A DNA stretch of 64,000 bases. It comes from Mesorhizobium tamadayense. Its GTDB lineage: Bacteria > Pseudomonadota > Alphaproteobacteria > Rhizobiales > Rhizobiaceae. The stretch spans positions 28,241 through 92,240 of the forward strand of contig NZ_RQXT01000025.1 of NCBI RefSeq assembly GCF_003863365.1. The letters are read 5' to 3'. The notes under the pieces are model-generated. The model had not been told where the DNA came from. It saw only the letters and a list, made by a program, of their open reading frames with translations, and ran no database searches. Below, in pieces: positions 52,235 to 61,952 of this stretch (within the stretch, counting starts at the first letter, position 1; each line of letters starts with the position of its first letter). Made by a program: the position numbers and the translations under genes.

Positions 52235-55200
52235 AAGCAGCGGCCAGCAGGCTGGCATTACCGCCGGCCGCGGTCGTATCGACGCAGACCGCGCGCTCAT
52301 GCGCATAAGCCGCCGGATTGAGCACCTCTGTAACCAGCGGCACGATCGGCCCGGCGCGTTCGGCGATCACCTTGCGCACGATGCGCGCCGCCTCCGGCGT
52401 TCCGGAGAAGGCCACCACATCGACGCGCAGCGATCGCGCCTCGACCGGGTCGGGCCGGCCGTCGATCGCCGCAAGCGGCAGGCCCTTGCCGGTCAATGCC
52501 GACAGCGCCGCCGGCGCGCCGGGCGCCACCGCCAGCACCGCATTGCCGGCGGCTAAAGCCTGGATCGCCTGCGCAAGCAGCGTATCGGCATCCGGCCCGA
52601 GGCAGAGCACTCGTCCGCGCGGCGCCAGCGACAGCGTGTTGGCCTCGCCTGTCGGTCCGGGCAGGTCGACCTGGCCGAAATCGAGGCTCGCCGCTGCGGC
52701 AATGGCCGCCGCCCCCTTGCCGCGCAGATGTTTTCTCAGGATCGCCACGCGGTCCGGCCGCGTCGACCATCCGCCAAGCGTCGGATCCGGCAGATTGTCG
52801 GCGAGCTCGGTGGCGGTCACCTTATGGCCTTCGCCGACCTCGGTGCCCGCCTCCGGCCCCTTGCGGAAGCGGCGCAGATAATGCGGCCCGCCGGCCTTCG
52901 GCCCGGTGCCCGACAGCCCCTCGCCGCCGAAGGGCTGCGAGCCGACCACGGCACCGATCTGGTTGCGGTTGACATAGATGTTGCCGGCATGGATGCCGTC
53001 GACGAAATGCTGGGCGCGGCCCTCGATGCGCGTGTGCAGGCCGAAGGTCAGGCCGTAGCCCTTGCGGTTGATGGCGGCAATCACCGCATCGATGTCGTCG
53101 GCGTCGAAGGTAGCGACATGCAGCACCGGGCCGAACACCTCGCGCTCCATCTCCTCGATGCCCTTGACGCGGAAGACATGCGGCGCGACGAAGCGGCCGC
53201 CCTTCGGCGCTTCCAGCCTGGCGATAAGCCGGCCCTCCAGCCCCTTCTTCTTGCAGTAGTCGCTGATCGAGGCTTGCGCTTCGTCGTCGATGACCGGGCC
53301 GACATCGGTCGAGATCAGCCAGGGATCGCCGACATTCAGCGCTTCCATCGCGCCCTTCAGCATCTCAAGCATCTTCTTCTCGACGTCCTTCTGGACATAG
53401 AGCACGCGCAATGCAGAGCAGCGCTGGCCGGCGCTTTGGAAAGCGGAGGCGAGGATATCGCGCACCGCCTGTTCGGGCAGCGCGGTGGAATCGACGATCA
53501 TGGCGTTGAGCCCGCCGGTCTCGGCGATCAGCATGGCGTCGGGCGCGGCGGTCTCGGCGAGTTGCTTCTCGATCAGCTTGGCGACCTCGGTCGAGCCGGT
53601 GAAGCAGACGCCGGCGATGCGCGGATCGGCGGTGAGCGGCCCGCCGACTGAAGGGCCATCGCCTGGCAGCAACTGGATGACGTCCTCCGGCACGCCGGCC
53701 TGGCGCAGCATCTCGACGGCGCGGAAGGCGATTAGCGGCGTCTGCTCGGCGGGCTTGGCGATCACCGAATTGCCGGTGACGAGCGCCGCGGCGATCTGCC
53801 CGGTGAAGATGGCCAGTGGAAAATTCCACGGCGAGATGCAGACGATCGCGCCGCGCGCTTCCGTACCGGCTTCGGCATTCGCCGTCTCGGCCGCGTAATA
53901 ACGCAGGAAGTCGACCGCCTCGCGCACTTCGGCGACGCCGTCGGCCAGCGACTTGCCGGCCTCGCGCGTGGCTAAAGCGAAGAACTCGGCCGCATTGGCC
54001 TCGTAAAGGTCAGCGGCGCGGTTGAGGATCGCGGCGCGCTCGCTGACCGGCCGTTTTGCCCATGCTGGTTGCGCGTCGACGGCAATGCGCACGGCGGTCG
54101 CCACCTGCTTGGCCGCCGCCTCATGCACGGTGCCGACGACCTCGTCCGGCTTGGCCGGATTGACGATCTGCCGCTGCTTGCCGTAGCCGGCGGCGCGAGT
54201 GATCGGCTTGGCGTGCCAGCGGTCCGCTGCGGCAAATTCCGCCCTTGCCCTGTTGATGGCCGCAAGCGTGACCGGATCGGTGATGTCGAAACCCTTGGAA
54301 TTGCGCCGGCCGGCGCCGAAGATCGCGGCCGGGCGTGCGATCGCCGGGTTGGCGGCGGGGCCTTGGCTTTCCACCGCCTCCAGCGGATCGCGGGCGATCT
54401 CCTCCGGCTCGACCTCTTCGTCGGTCAACTGGTGGACGAAGGAGGAGTTGGCGCCGTTCTCCAGCAGCCGCCGCACCAGATAGGCGAGCAGATCGGAATG
54501 CGCGCCGACCGGCGCGTAGATGCGGCAGCGCGTGCCCTCGGCCTTGCGTACCGTCTCGTGCAGCGCCTCGCCCATGCCGTGCAAACGCTGGAACTCGAAG
54601 GAATCGCGATCCTTCGTCATCGACAGGATCGCCGCCACCGTATGTGCATTGTGGGTGGCGAACTGCGGATAGATGCGGTCGGTCATCGACAGCAGCTTTT
54701 TCGCGCAGGCGATATAGGAGACGTCGGTGTTGGCCTTGCGCGTGAAGACGGGATAGCCGGCAAGGCCGAGCGTCTGCGCCCGCTTGATCTCGGTGTCCCA
54801 ATAGGCGCCCTTCACCAGCCGCACCATGATGTTGCGGTCGTGCTTTTTCGCAAGCGCGTAGAGCCAGTCGATGACGAAGGCCGCACGCGGGCCATAGGCC
54901 TGGACGACGACGCCGAAGCCGTTCCAGCCGGCGAGCTCCGGTTCCGCGAGCACGCGTTCGATAACGTCGAGCGACAGATCGAGCCGGTCGGCTTCCTCGG
55001 CATCGATGTTGAGGCCCATGCGCGAATGCCTGGCGGCCAGAGCCAGGGACAACAGCCGCTCGGCCATCACCGGCAGCATCTTTTCCCTCTGCGCCACCTC
55101 ATAGCGCGGATGGAGTGCGGAGAGCTTGACGGAAATGCCGTGGTTGTAGCGGATGTCGGGACCGTTCGATCCGGAGTCGAGCGAGGAAATCGCGTCCGCA

Positions 55201-55841
55201 TAGGCCTTGTGGTAGCGCAGCGCGTCGACCTCGGTGCGGGCAGCCTCGCCCAGCATGTCGAAGGAATAGAGATAGCCCTTCTGCGTCATCGGGCGGCCGC
55301 GCTTGACCGCCTCGGCGATGGTGCGGCCGAGCACGAACTGCTCGCCCATTTCGCGCATCGCCGCCGCCACCGCCTTGCGGATGACCGGCTCGCCGAGCCT
55401 TCTCACCATGGCGCGCAGTGTGCCCTCGATGCCGCCCTCGCCTTCGTCGAGCACGCGGCCGGTCAGCATCAGCGCCCAGGTCGAGGCGTTGACGAAGATG
55501 GAGCTCGAGCTGCCCGAATGCGCCGACCAATCATGCGGCGCTATCTTGTCGGCGATGAGATCGTCCATCGTCTCGGCGTCGGGCACGCGCAGCAGCGCCT
55601 CGGCCAAGCACATCAGCGCCACGCCCTCCTTGGTCGACAGGCCGTAGGCCGAAAGAAAAACCTCCATCAGCCTCGGATCGGTCGAGCCGCGCACCGCGCG
55701 CACCAGATCGGCGGCGCGAGCCGAAATCGCCTTGCGCTCCTCCGCCGAAAGTCCGACCGCTGCGGAGAGGCGCTTCATCGCCTCGTCTTCGTCGGGCAGG
55801 TAGTTGGCGCGGATCTGCTGGCGGATGGCATCGAGCGGCAT
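52233..55841 (-). CDS. putA: Bifunctional proline dehydrogenase/P5C dehydrogenase
   Basis: The 1202-residue enzyme oxidises proline to glutamate. The N-terminal proline dehydrogenase barrel includes VKLSALHPRYEVAQREKM, GLNIDAEEADRLDLSLDVIE and ATHNAHTVAAIL (about residues 245 to 400). The aldehyde dehydrogenase half (about 510 to 1000) has the ISPWNFPLAIFTGQ start, AETGGLNAMIVDS and the catalytic cysteine in QSAGQRCSALRVLYVQ near residue 807. A C-terminal extension follows. There is no N-terminal ribbon-helix-helix, so this PutA does not repress itself. A Lrp-type gene divergent from it probably does the regulation. Confidence 0.95.
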   Translation of the reverse strand: MPLDAIRQQIRANYLPDEDEAMKRLSAAVGLSAEERKAISARAADLVRAVRGSTDPRLMEVFLSAYGLSTKEGVALMCLAEALLRVPDAETMDDLIADKIAPHDWSAHSGSSSSIFVNASTWALMLTGRVLDEGEGGIEGTLRAMVRRLGEPVIRKAVAAAMREMGEQFVLGRTIAEAVKRGRPMTQKGYLYSFDMLGEAARTEVDALRYHKAYADAISSLDSGSNGPDIRYNHGISVKLSALHPRYEVAQREKMLPVMAERLLSLALAARHSRMGLNIDAEEADRLDLSLDVIERVLAEPELAGWNGFGVVVQAYGPRAAFVIDWLYALAKKHDRNIMVRLVKGAYWDTEIKRAQTLGLAGYPVFTRKANTDVSYIACAKKLLSMTDRIYPQFATHNAHTVAAILSMTKDRDSFEFQRLHGMGEALHETVRKAEGTRCRIYAPVGAHSDLLAYLVRRLLENGANSSFVHQLTDEEVEPEEIARDPLEAVESQGPAANPAIARPAAIFGAGRRNSKGFDITDPVTLAAINRARAEFAAADRWHAKPITRAAGYGKQRQIVNPAKPDEVVGTVHEAAAKQVATAVRIAVDAQPAWAKRPVSERAAILNRAADLYEANAAEFFALATREAGKSLADGVAEVREAVDFLRYYAAETANAEAGTEARGAIVCISPWNFPLAIFTGQIAAALVTGNSVIAKPAEQTPLIAFRAVEMLRQAGVPEDVIQLLPGDGPSVGGPLTADPRIAGVCFTGSTEVAKLIEKQLAETAAPDAMLIAETGGLNAMIVDSTALPEQAVRDILASAFQSAGQRCSALRVLYVQKDVEKKMLEMLKGAMEALNVGDPWLISTDVGPVIDDEAQASISDYCKKKGLEGRLIARLEAPKGGRFVAPHVFRVKGIEEMEREVFGPVLHVATFDADDIDAVIAAINRKGYGLTFGLHTRIEGRAQHFVDGIHAGNIYVNRNQIGAVVGSQPFGGEGLSGTGPKAGGPHYLRRFRKGPEAGTEVGEGHKVTATELADNLPDPTLGGWSTRPDRVAILRKHLRGKGAAAIAAAASLDFGQVDLPGPTGEANTLSLAPRGRVLCLGPDADTLLAQAIQALAAGNAVLAVAPGAPAALSALTGKGLPLAAIDGRPDPVEARSLRVDVVAFSGTPEAARIVRKVIAERAGPIVPLVTEVLNPAAYAHERAVCVDTTAAGGNASLLAAA

Positions 55842-55947
55842 GTCGGGTCCATGAAAGCGAGCCTAAGGGTGCGGTCTGGCGGCCACCGGACCGATCGGCG
55901 CAAACTAGCACAACCGCGGAATCCAATCGGTCCAAAGAAATCGACAG

Positions 55948-55981
55948 AATAGGTAGTTTGAACTATCATATAGCACCTATT
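55948..55981. promoter_or_regulatory. Palindromic operator in the putA/putR gap
   Basis: AATAGGT at 55948 to 55954 is inverted as ACCTATT at 55975 to 55981, and between them TAGTT-TG-AACTA (55954 to 55965) is a second palindrome. The region is AT-rich and lies between the divergent putA and Lrp-type genes, which suggests binding of the Lrp-type protein. Confidence 0.5.
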
Positions 55982-56005
55982 CCCATCATTTTGACCACCA
56001 GATCG

Positions 56006-56458
56006 ATGCTCGAAGACCAATTGGACCGCATAGACCGTAACATCCTGTCCGCGCTCGGGCGCGACGGCAGGCTTTCCATGTCTGAACTGGCTTTGAAGGT
56101 CGGCCTGTCGAAGACGCCGGTGCAGGCGCGGGTGAAGCGGCTGGAGAAGGATGGCTACATAAGAGGCTATCGCGCAATCGTTGACCGCGAGCGCATGGGT
56201 GAAGGCCATGTCGCCTTCGTCCAGGTGAAGCTTTCCGACACGCGCTCGGCCGCGCTCGACGCCTTCAACCGCGCGGTGCAGTCAGTGCCGGAGATTGAGC
56301 AATGCCACATGATGGCATCGAGCTTCGATTATCTCCTGAAAGTCCGCACCACCGATATCGCCGCCTATCGCCGCGTGCTCGGCGAGCGCATCTCGGCCTT
56401 GCCGCACGTCGCGCAGACCTCGACCTTCGTGGCGATGGAGACGGTCAAGGACCGGTAG
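56006..56458 (+). CDS. Lrp/AsnC regulator of proline catabolism (PutR-like)
   Basis: The 150-residue protein has the AsnC-type helix-turn-helix (LDRIDRNILSALGRDGRLSMSELALKVGLSKTPVQARVKRLEKDGYIRGYRA) and the RAM ligand domain (VAFVQVKLSDTRSAALDAFNRAV, SFDYLLKVRTTDIAAYRRVL). Rhizobial putR genes of this type lie divergent to putA and activate it in response to proline. ATG 56006 was chosen. It ends where the convergent peroxidase gene ends, with no gap. Confidence 0.9.
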   Translation: MLEDQLDRIDRNILSALGRDGRLSMSELALKVGLSKTPVQARVKRLEKDGYIRGYRAIVDRERMGEGHVAFVQVKLSDTRSAALDAFNRAVQSVPEIEQCHMMASSFDYLLKVRTTDIAAYRRVLGERISALPHVAQTSTFVAMETVKDR

Positions 56459-57667
56459 CTACTCGGACAAAGTCTTGAGGAAGGCCACCAGCGCAGCCCG
56501 CTCGCGATCGGACAGATCAAGCGGATGGACCTCCGAAACGCCCTCGACGGCAGCGGGTGCCTTCGAATAATGCGCGACCACCTCGTCGAGCGAGGAAAAC
56601 TGTCCGGCATGCATATAGGGCGGACGCGAGGCCGCGCCCCGCAGCGACGGCGTCTTGTATGCGCGCACCAAGTCCTGCCCGTCCTTCACCATGAAGCGCA
56701 GCTCGCGGCAGGCGCTCGCGTCGCCGTCGCGGAACTTGCCAAAGCAGTTGAACGGATCGGCCTGAACTTGAGCCACCGCGTCGATCCGGCCCCGATCCGG
56801 CGGCAGGTCCTTGACCGGCGGCACGCCGGTGCTGTGGAAGGAGTTGTCGGTGAAGCGCGGTCCGTTGTGGCAGCTCACGCAATTGGCCTTGCCGATGAAT
56901 AGCTTCAGCCCGAGGATCTCTTCCGGCGAGAAGGCAGCGTCGCCTTGCGGCTTGGTGCCGGTCGCGAGATCGATGGCGAAGCGGTCGAAGCGTGTCTGCG
57001 GAGGCTCGATCGACCGCTCGAAGGCCGCGATCGCCTTGCCGATATTGGCAAAGACGCGGTTGACGGCGTCGGCCTGGCTGGCCGGCATGGCGTTCCACGC
57101 CGCTTTCTCGGCATCGGTGCCAAGCGGACTGGCATTGGCCGGCACCGCGGAGAGATCGGGCAGCGGCCCGAAGATGCGCTCATAGCGCTCGCCGAAGCGG
57201 TTCTTGATGTAATGCGCGAAGGCGGCGCGGTTGCCGGCCTGTTCCAACGGGTTTTCGAGCGGCGTCAGCGCCTGCGCCCATAAACTGTCGCGCCTTCCGT
57301 CCCAGAAGAACCATGGATCGCGCGCCACGCCGGCCAAAGGCATGGTGCGCCGATTGGTGCGGCCGACGCCGACGGCCTGAGGCAGGTCGTCCTGGAACTG
57401 GCGGTCGATCTTGTGGCAGGTCGAGCAGGACACCGTGCCGTCGCGGCTCATGCCGACATCGAAGAACAGCGTCGATCCGAGCGCCGCCGCGGCCGGCACG
57501 TCGGCATACTGGTTCGTGGTGTCCGCTTTAAGCGCCGGCAGCGTGTTCAGCGCCAGCGAGGCGATGGTCTTCTTCTCGGCGTCGCTGAACTGAGGCCTGC
57601 CGCAACCGCCAAGCAAAGCGAGCGCGGCCAGGGCGAGCAGGCTTGCGACACTGACCAGGCGCCTCAT
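56459..57667 (-). CDS. Dihaem cytochrome c peroxidase/MauG-family lipoprotein
   Basis: The 402-residue protein has a lipoprotein signal (LAALALLGGCG, C22 as lipid anchor) and two haem c motifs, CSTCH at residues 81 to 85 and CVSCH near 253. Further family text is DPWFFWDGRRDSLWAQALTPLENPLE and PPYMHAGQFSSLDEVVAHYS. It is either a peroxidase reducing H2O2 in the periplasm or a MauG-like modifying enzyme; the sequence alone does not decide. The FixH-like gene upstream runs on the same strand with 7 bases between them, so they form an operon. Confidence 0.9.
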   Translation of the reverse strand: MRRLVSVASLLALAALALLGGCGRPQFSDAEKKTIASLALNTLPALKADTTNQYADVPAAAALGSTLFFDVGMSRDGTVSCSTCHKIDRQFQDDLPQAVGVGRTNRRTMPLAGVARDPWFFWDGRRDSLWAQALTPLENPLEQAGNRAAFAHYIKNRFGERYERIFGPLPDLSAVPANASPLGTDAEKAAWNAMPASQADAVNRVFANIGKAIAAFERSIEPPQTRFDRFAIDLATGTKPQGDAAFSPEEILGLKLFIGKANCVSCHNGPRFTDNSFHSTGVPPVKDLPPDRGRIDAVAQVQADPFNCFGKFRDGDASACRELRFMVKDGQDLVRAYKTPSLRGAASRPPYMHAGQFSSLDEVVAHYSKAPAAVEGVSEVHPLDLSDRERAALVAFLKTLSE

Positions 57668-57674
57668 CGGCTGC

Positions 57675-58163
57675 TCACAAGACGATGTTGAAGACGACGG
57701 AATCGGAGCCCGCCGCCGCCGAGATGGCGAAGCGCAGCTGCCACCAGCCGCTCATGGTGAACTTGACGCCGTCGATGCGGTAGCGGCCTCCGCCAAGATA
57801 GTCGGTCGCCTGCGGGCTGGTCGGCAGGCCGTGATTGTGCTGCGGCATGCCGCCGGAAACGGTGATCGCAGCACCCTCCACCGGCGCGCCGGCGGCGGTC
57901 TTCAGCGTCAGCAGCCAGGACTGCAGCTCGCCTTGCCGGATCACGCCGCGCTCCGGCTCGAAGCTCGCCATAAACAGGCCGCTCGCCGTCTTCTTCGAGC
58001 GCGAGGTGTCGGGACCTGACGCCGAGTGCGGCGCCGTCAGATAGACAACGGCGAGGATGCCGACCAGCAGGGCGGCCAGACCGAGACCCGCAAGAACATA
58101 ACGCCATATCGATGCCAAACCCGTTCCTCTTCGGCTGATAACGTCGCGGGCTGCGTGCCGCAT
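57675..58163 (-). CDS. FixH/auxin-binding-like membrane-anchored protein
   Basis: The 162-residue protein has one N-terminal helix (YVLAGLGLAALLVGILAVVYLTA) and a periplasmic beta domain. A His/Met-containing segment, ITVSGGMPQHNHGLPTSPQAT, is characteristic of FixH-like or YtkA-like proteins and may bind copper. The C-terminus (GVKFTMSGWWQLRFAISAAAGSDSVVFNIVL) is the family end. It starts an operon with the dihaem peroxidase, which suggests a role in metal or haem maturation of that enzyme, as inference. The start may be internal, at TTG near 58118. Confidence 0.78.
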   Translation of the reverse strand: MRHAARDVISRRGTGLASIWRYVLAGLGLAALLVGILAVVYLTAPHSASGPDTSRSKKTASGLFMASFEPERGVIRQGELQSWLLTLKTAAGAPVEGAAITVSGGMPQHNHGLPTSPQATDYLGGGRYRIDGVKFTMSGWWQLRFAISAAAGSDSVVFNIVL

Positions 58164-58273
58164 CCCGCCCCGCCTGTGGGAAATCGCTTCTGGCGCAAAA
58201 ATCGGCCCACGCCAAGCATGGCGCTAGCGGTTGCAAAAAGCTACAGCAACAAAGCCTTAGGAGGATAAGCCGA

Positions 58274-59194
58274 ATGGAAGCCAATGGTATCGCGTCGATC
58301 GGCGAATGCATGATCGAGCTGTCGGGCCAGGCAGGGCCGAACTGGCGCATGGGCTTTGCCGGCGACACTTTCAACACGCTTTGGGCGCTTCATGCACTGA
58401 GCCCGGGCCGCCCGGCGACCTTTGTCTCGGCCTTCGGCGATGATCCGTTTTCGCGCGATCAGATCGATTTCTTCGCCCGGAACGGCATCGGTATCGGCAA
58501 CAGCCCGGTCATTGCCGGCGCCAGGCCCGGCCTTTACGCCATCACGCTCACCGGAGCCGAGCGCGCCTTCACCTATTGGCGAAGCGACGCGGCGGCGCGC
58601 CAGCTTGCCTCCGATCCGGCGGCGCTGGCGAAAAGCCTTGAAAACCAGGCGCTTGTCTACTTTTCCGGAATCACCCTGGCAATTCTGGACGAGGCGGCGC
58701 GCAAAGCCTTGCTCGCGGCGGTCGCGACGGCCCGTGCGGCCGGCTCGCTCGTTGCCTTCGACCCCAACTATCGCCCCAGGCTCTGGCCTGGCCGTGAAAC
58801 GGCACAGGCCGCGATCCTGGAAGCGCTTGCCATCGCCGACATCGCCCTGCCGACTTTTCCGGACGAGCAGATGCTGTTCGGAGACGAGACTTCGCAGGCG
58901 ACAGCGGAACGTCTCGGTCCCTTGGTCGCTGAGGTCGTCGTCAAGAATGGCGAGCAACCGGCATTGATTGGCGTGGGAGGCAGATCGGAAACAGTCGACG
59001 CGGTGCATGTCGCCACACCCGTCGACACCACCGGCGCCGGCGATTCCTTCAATGGCGGCTATCTCGCCGCCCGGCTCGCTGGCGATGCGCCCGCCGACGC
59101 GGTTCGGCGCGCGCATCGCGTCGCCGCCGCCGTGGTCCAGGTTCGCGGCGCCCTGGCGCCGTTCGAGACGCTTAGAGCAGCTTTCGACGGCTAA
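58274..59194 (+). CDS. PfkB-family sugar kinase (2-dehydro-3-deoxygluconokinase-like)
   Basis: The 306-residue protein is a ribokinase-type kinase. It begins ASIGECMIELSG and has the KDG kinase-like GFAGDTFNTLWAL, FTYWRSDAAARQL and DPNYRPRLWP, and the anion-hole/catalytic motif TTGAGDSFNGGYLAARL near residue 250. KdgK phosphorylates 2-keto-3-deoxygluconate for the Entner-Doudoroff route. ATG 58274 follows AGGAGGATAAGCCG, an excellent ribosome site. Substrate is likely but not proved. It ends 1 base from the convergent epimerase stop. Confidence 0.85.
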   Translation: MEANGIASIGECMIELSGQAGPNWRMGFAGDTFNTLWALHALSPGRPATFVSAFGDDPFSRDQIDFFARNGIGIGNSPVIAGARPGLYAITLTGAERAFTYWRSDAAARQLASDPAALAKSLENQALVYFSGITLAILDEAARKALLAAVATARAAGSLVAFDPNYRPRLWPGRETAQAAILEALAIADIALPTFPDEQMLFGDETSQATAERLGPLVAEVVVKNGEQPALIGVGGRSETVDAVHVATPVDTTGAGDSFNGGYLAARLAGDAPADAVRRAHRVAAAVVQVRGALAPFETLRAAFDG

Positions 59195-59195
59195 G

Positions 59196-60215
59196 TTAGG
59201 GGAGCCGGAACCTGTATTCCGTAACCTGACGGTAGATCTGGCCTGGCCACAGCGTGGCTTGCGGGAAATAGGGCCGGTTCGGCGCATCCGGCCAGGCCTG
59301 CGCTTCGAGGCAGAAGCCTGAAAAGGCCTTGTAGCGGCGCCCGTCCAATCCGGGCGAGGACGGCGCCACATACTGGCCGATATAGAGCTGCAGGCCGGGC
59401 TCGGTGGTCCAGACTTCCATCTCGATGCCCGAGTTGGCGCCTTGCACCCAGGCCGCCTGGTGGAGCGGTCCACGGCTCGAGGCGAGGCAGAAATTCACGT
59501 CGTAGGAAAGCTGCTCGCCTTCCGTTTCCATGCGGAGCGGTCGCGCCTGGCGGAAATCATAAGGCGTGCCGTCGACCGGCTTCACCGCCCCGGTCGGGAT
59601 CATCTCGCCGTCGACGGGCGTGTAGGCGCCGGCATTGAGCATCAGCCGGTGGTCGAGGATGTCGCCGGCGCCGCCATCGTCGAGGTTGAAGTAGGAGTGC
59701 TGCGCCAGGTTGCAGAGCGTCGGCTCCTCGCAGGTCGCGGTCAGTTCCATGCTGAGCGTGCCGGGGATCTTCAGCCGGTAGGTGCAGGTGACGTCGAGCG
59801 CGCCTGGAAAGCCCATCGTGCCGTCCGGATCGTGTAGCGTCAGCGTGACGAAATCGCGTCCGTGTAGCGAAACCGTCCACGGACGGTGGAAATAGCCTTC
59901 CGACCCGCCATGCAGCGTGTGCTTTCCCAGAAAATTGCGGTCCGTCTGGTAGCGCTTGCCGGCGATGATGAAGTGGCCGTCGCGAATACGATTGGCGAAG
60001 CGGCCGACTACGGCGCCGAAATAGGCGCGGTCGCTCTCATAGGGCTCGAAACTGTCGTAACCCAGCACCAGCGGCGCGTCATGACCGGTGAGCCGCAGAT
60101 CCTGGACGATCGCACCGAGGCCGATGATGTTGGCGGTCAGCCCGCCGCCTCGGATGGTGAAGCGGCGAACCGGCTCGCCCGCCTGCGTCGTGCCGAAGAT
60201 CTCGCCGTCCTTCAT
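59196..60215 (-). CDS. galM: Aldose 1-epimerase
   Basis: The 339-residue protein matches galactose mutarotase: FGTTQAGEPVRRFTIRGGG, YFGAVVGRFANRIRDGHFIIAGK, KHTLHGGSEGYFHRPW with the active-site histidine, LCNLAQHSYFNLDD with the second histidine, and GFCLEAQAWPDAPNRPYFP with the catalytic glutamate in FCLE. It interconverts alpha and beta anomers of aldoses. Start ATG 60215 (MKDGEIFG); 4 extra residues from an upstream TTG are unlikely. It is convergent with the sugar kinase gene. Confidence 0.92.
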   Translation of the reverse strand: MKDGEIFGTTQAGEPVRRFTIRGGGLTANIIGLGAIVQDLRLTGHDAPLVLGYDSFEPYESDRAYFGAVVGRFANRIRDGHFIIAGKRYQTDRNFLGKHTLHGGSEGYFHRPWTVSLHGRDFVTLTLHDPDGTMGFPGALDVTCTYRLKIPGTLSMELTATCEEPTLCNLAQHSYFNLDDGGAGDILDHRLMLNAGAYTPVDGEMIPTGAVKPVDGTPYDFRQARPLRMETEGEQLSYDVNFCLASSRGPLHQAAWVQGANSGIEMEVWTTEPGLQLYIGQYVAPSSPGLDGRRYKAFSGFCLEAQAWPDAPNRPYFPQATLWPGQIYRQVTEYRFRLP

Positions 60216-60313
60216 CGCTGTGCCCAAAAAACGTACAGTTCATTGATCGGTGGACTACGCCGGCTGTCTCCGGCAGGGGCAGGCCAGGCGCCTGCCCCAC
60301 CAGTGGATGGCTG

Positions 60314-61771
60314 TCAGAGGCCGAGCCCGCCGATGCACACATATTTGGTGTCGAGATAATCCTCGATGCCCTGGTGTCCGCCTTCCTTGCCGAGGCCCGA
60401 TTCCTTGACGCCGCCGAACGGCGCCTCCGGCGTGGTGATCAAGCCCTCATTGACGCCGACCATGCCGTACTTCAGTCCTTCCATCACGCGGAAGGCGCGG
60501 CCGAGATCGCCGGTGTAGAAGTAGGCTGCGAGGCCGAATTCGGTGTCGTTGGCGAGCGCGATCGCCTCTTCCTCGGTCTCGAACTTGAACACCGGGGCGA
60601 CCGGCCCAAAGATCTCCTCCTTCATGAAGCGCATCTTCGGCGTCGCATTGGCGATGACCGTCGGCTGGAAGAACGAGCCGCCGAGCGCGTGGCGCTTGCC
60701 GCCGGCAACCACATTGCCGCCCTTCGACGTCGCGTCGGCGATCAGTTCCTCGACCTTCTCGACCGCTTTCTCGTCGATCAGCGGCCCCTGCTGCACGCCC
60801 TCCTCCAGGCCGGAACCGACCTTGAGGTTGTTGCTGGCCGCGGCCAGCTTCTCGACGAACTTGTCGTAGACGCCGGCCTGCACGAGGAAGCGGTTGGTGC
60901 AGACGCAGGTCTGGCCGGAATTGCGGTATTTGGCGGTGATGGCGCCGGCAACCGCGCGGTCGATGTCGGCATCGTCGAAGACCAGGAACGGCGCGTTGCC
61001 GCCGAGTTCCATCGACACTTTCTTGACTGTCACCGACGACTTCTGGATCAGGATCTTGCCGACCTCGGTGGAGCCGGTGAAGGTGATCTTCTTGACCAGC
61101 GGATTGGCGCAGATCTCGTCGCCGATCTCGCCGGCCGAGCCGGTCAGGATGTTGATGACGCCCTTGGGGAAGCCGACCTCCTCGGCGAGCGCGCCCCAGG
61201 CGAGGCCCGAATAAGGCGTCTGCGAGGCCGGTTTGACGACGGCCGTGCAGCCGGCGGCCAGCGCCGGGCCGAGCTTGCGGGCGAGCATCGAGGACGGGAA
61301 ATTCCACGGCGTGATGGCGGCGATGACGCCGACCGGCTCCTTGGTCACCAGGATGCGGCGGTCGCCCCAGGGCGACGGCACGATGTCGCCATAGGTGCGG
61401 CGGCCCTCCTCGGCGAACCACAGGATGTAGCTCGCGGCCGAGCCGATCTCGCCCTTGGATTCGAAGAGCGACTTGCCCTGCTCGATGGTGAGCAGCTCGG
61501 CCAGAACGTCCTGATTGTCCATCATCGCGTCGTGCAGCTTGCGCAGAAGCTTCGAGCGCTCGAGCGCGGTGGTCTTGCGCCAGGTCTTGAAGGCTTCCTC
61601 GGCGGCCTCGATGGCCCGGCGGGTTTCGGTCTTGCCGGCCTTCGGCACGGTGCCGATTTTGAGGCCCGTGGCGGGATTGTTGACGTCGATGGTCTGGCCG
61701 CTGTCGGCCTGCACCCATTCGCCGTTGATGAGATTGGCCTGGCGCATGAAATGGCTGGTTTTCTGAAGCAT
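60314..61771 (-). CDS. gabD: NAD(P)-dependent succinate-semialdehyde dehydrogenase
   Basis: The 485-residue protein follows GabD throughout: LINGEWVQADSGQTIDVNNPATG start, TPWNFPSSMLARKLGPALAAGCT, FTGSTEVGKILI, catalytic glutamate in MELGGNAPFLVFDDADID, catalytic cysteine in RNSGQTCVCTNRFLVQAG and the end GGVKESGLGKEGGHQGIEDYLDTKYVC. It oxidises succinate semialdehyde to succinate in GABA catabolism. ATG 61771 (MLQKTSHFM) was chosen. The second cysteine two after the catalytic one (CVC) matches the GabD redox pair. The gap 61,772 to 61,952 holds its promoter. Confidence 0.93.
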   Translation of the reverse strand: MLQKTSHFMRQANLINGEWVQADSGQTIDVNNPATGLKIGTVPKAGKTETRRAIEAAEEAFKTWRKTTALERSKLLRKLHDAMMDNQDVLAELLTIEQGKSLFESKGEIGSAASYILWFAEEGRRTYGDIVPSPWGDRRILVTKEPVGVIAAITPWNFPSSMLARKLGPALAAGCTAVVKPASQTPYSGLAWGALAEEVGFPKGVINILTGSAGEIGDEICANPLVKKITFTGSTEVGKILIQKSSVTVKKVSMELGGNAPFLVFDDADIDRAVAGAITAKYRNSGQTCVCTNRFLVQAGVYDKFVEKLAAASNNLKVGSGLEEGVQQGPLIDEKAVEKVEELIADATSKGGNVVAGGKRHALGGSFFQPTVIANATPKMRFMKEEIFGPVAPVFKFETEEEAIALANDTEFGLAAYFYTGDLGRAFRVMEGLKYGMVGVNEGLITTPEAPFGGVKESGLGKEGGHQGIEDYLDTKYVCIGGLGL

Positions 61772-61952
61772 GGTCTGGCCTCCGTTCGGCGCGCTGATCG
61801 GCCGTTTTTCTGGATATTCGATAAGCGTGCAAGGCCGCACGCTGGCGCATTGCTCTTACCTAGGGAAAGCCCGGCAAGCAATCACAAGATGGCATATAGG
61901 GGTTGGGCCAGCAAAGGCGAGCGCGAGCCCGCTCCCGCTATCCCCCGCTCTG

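Noticed and set aside
54069..55952. 627-codon plus-strand frame opposite putA
   Set aside because: Same reason: antisense to a clear PutA; composition and lack of motifs show it is not a gene.
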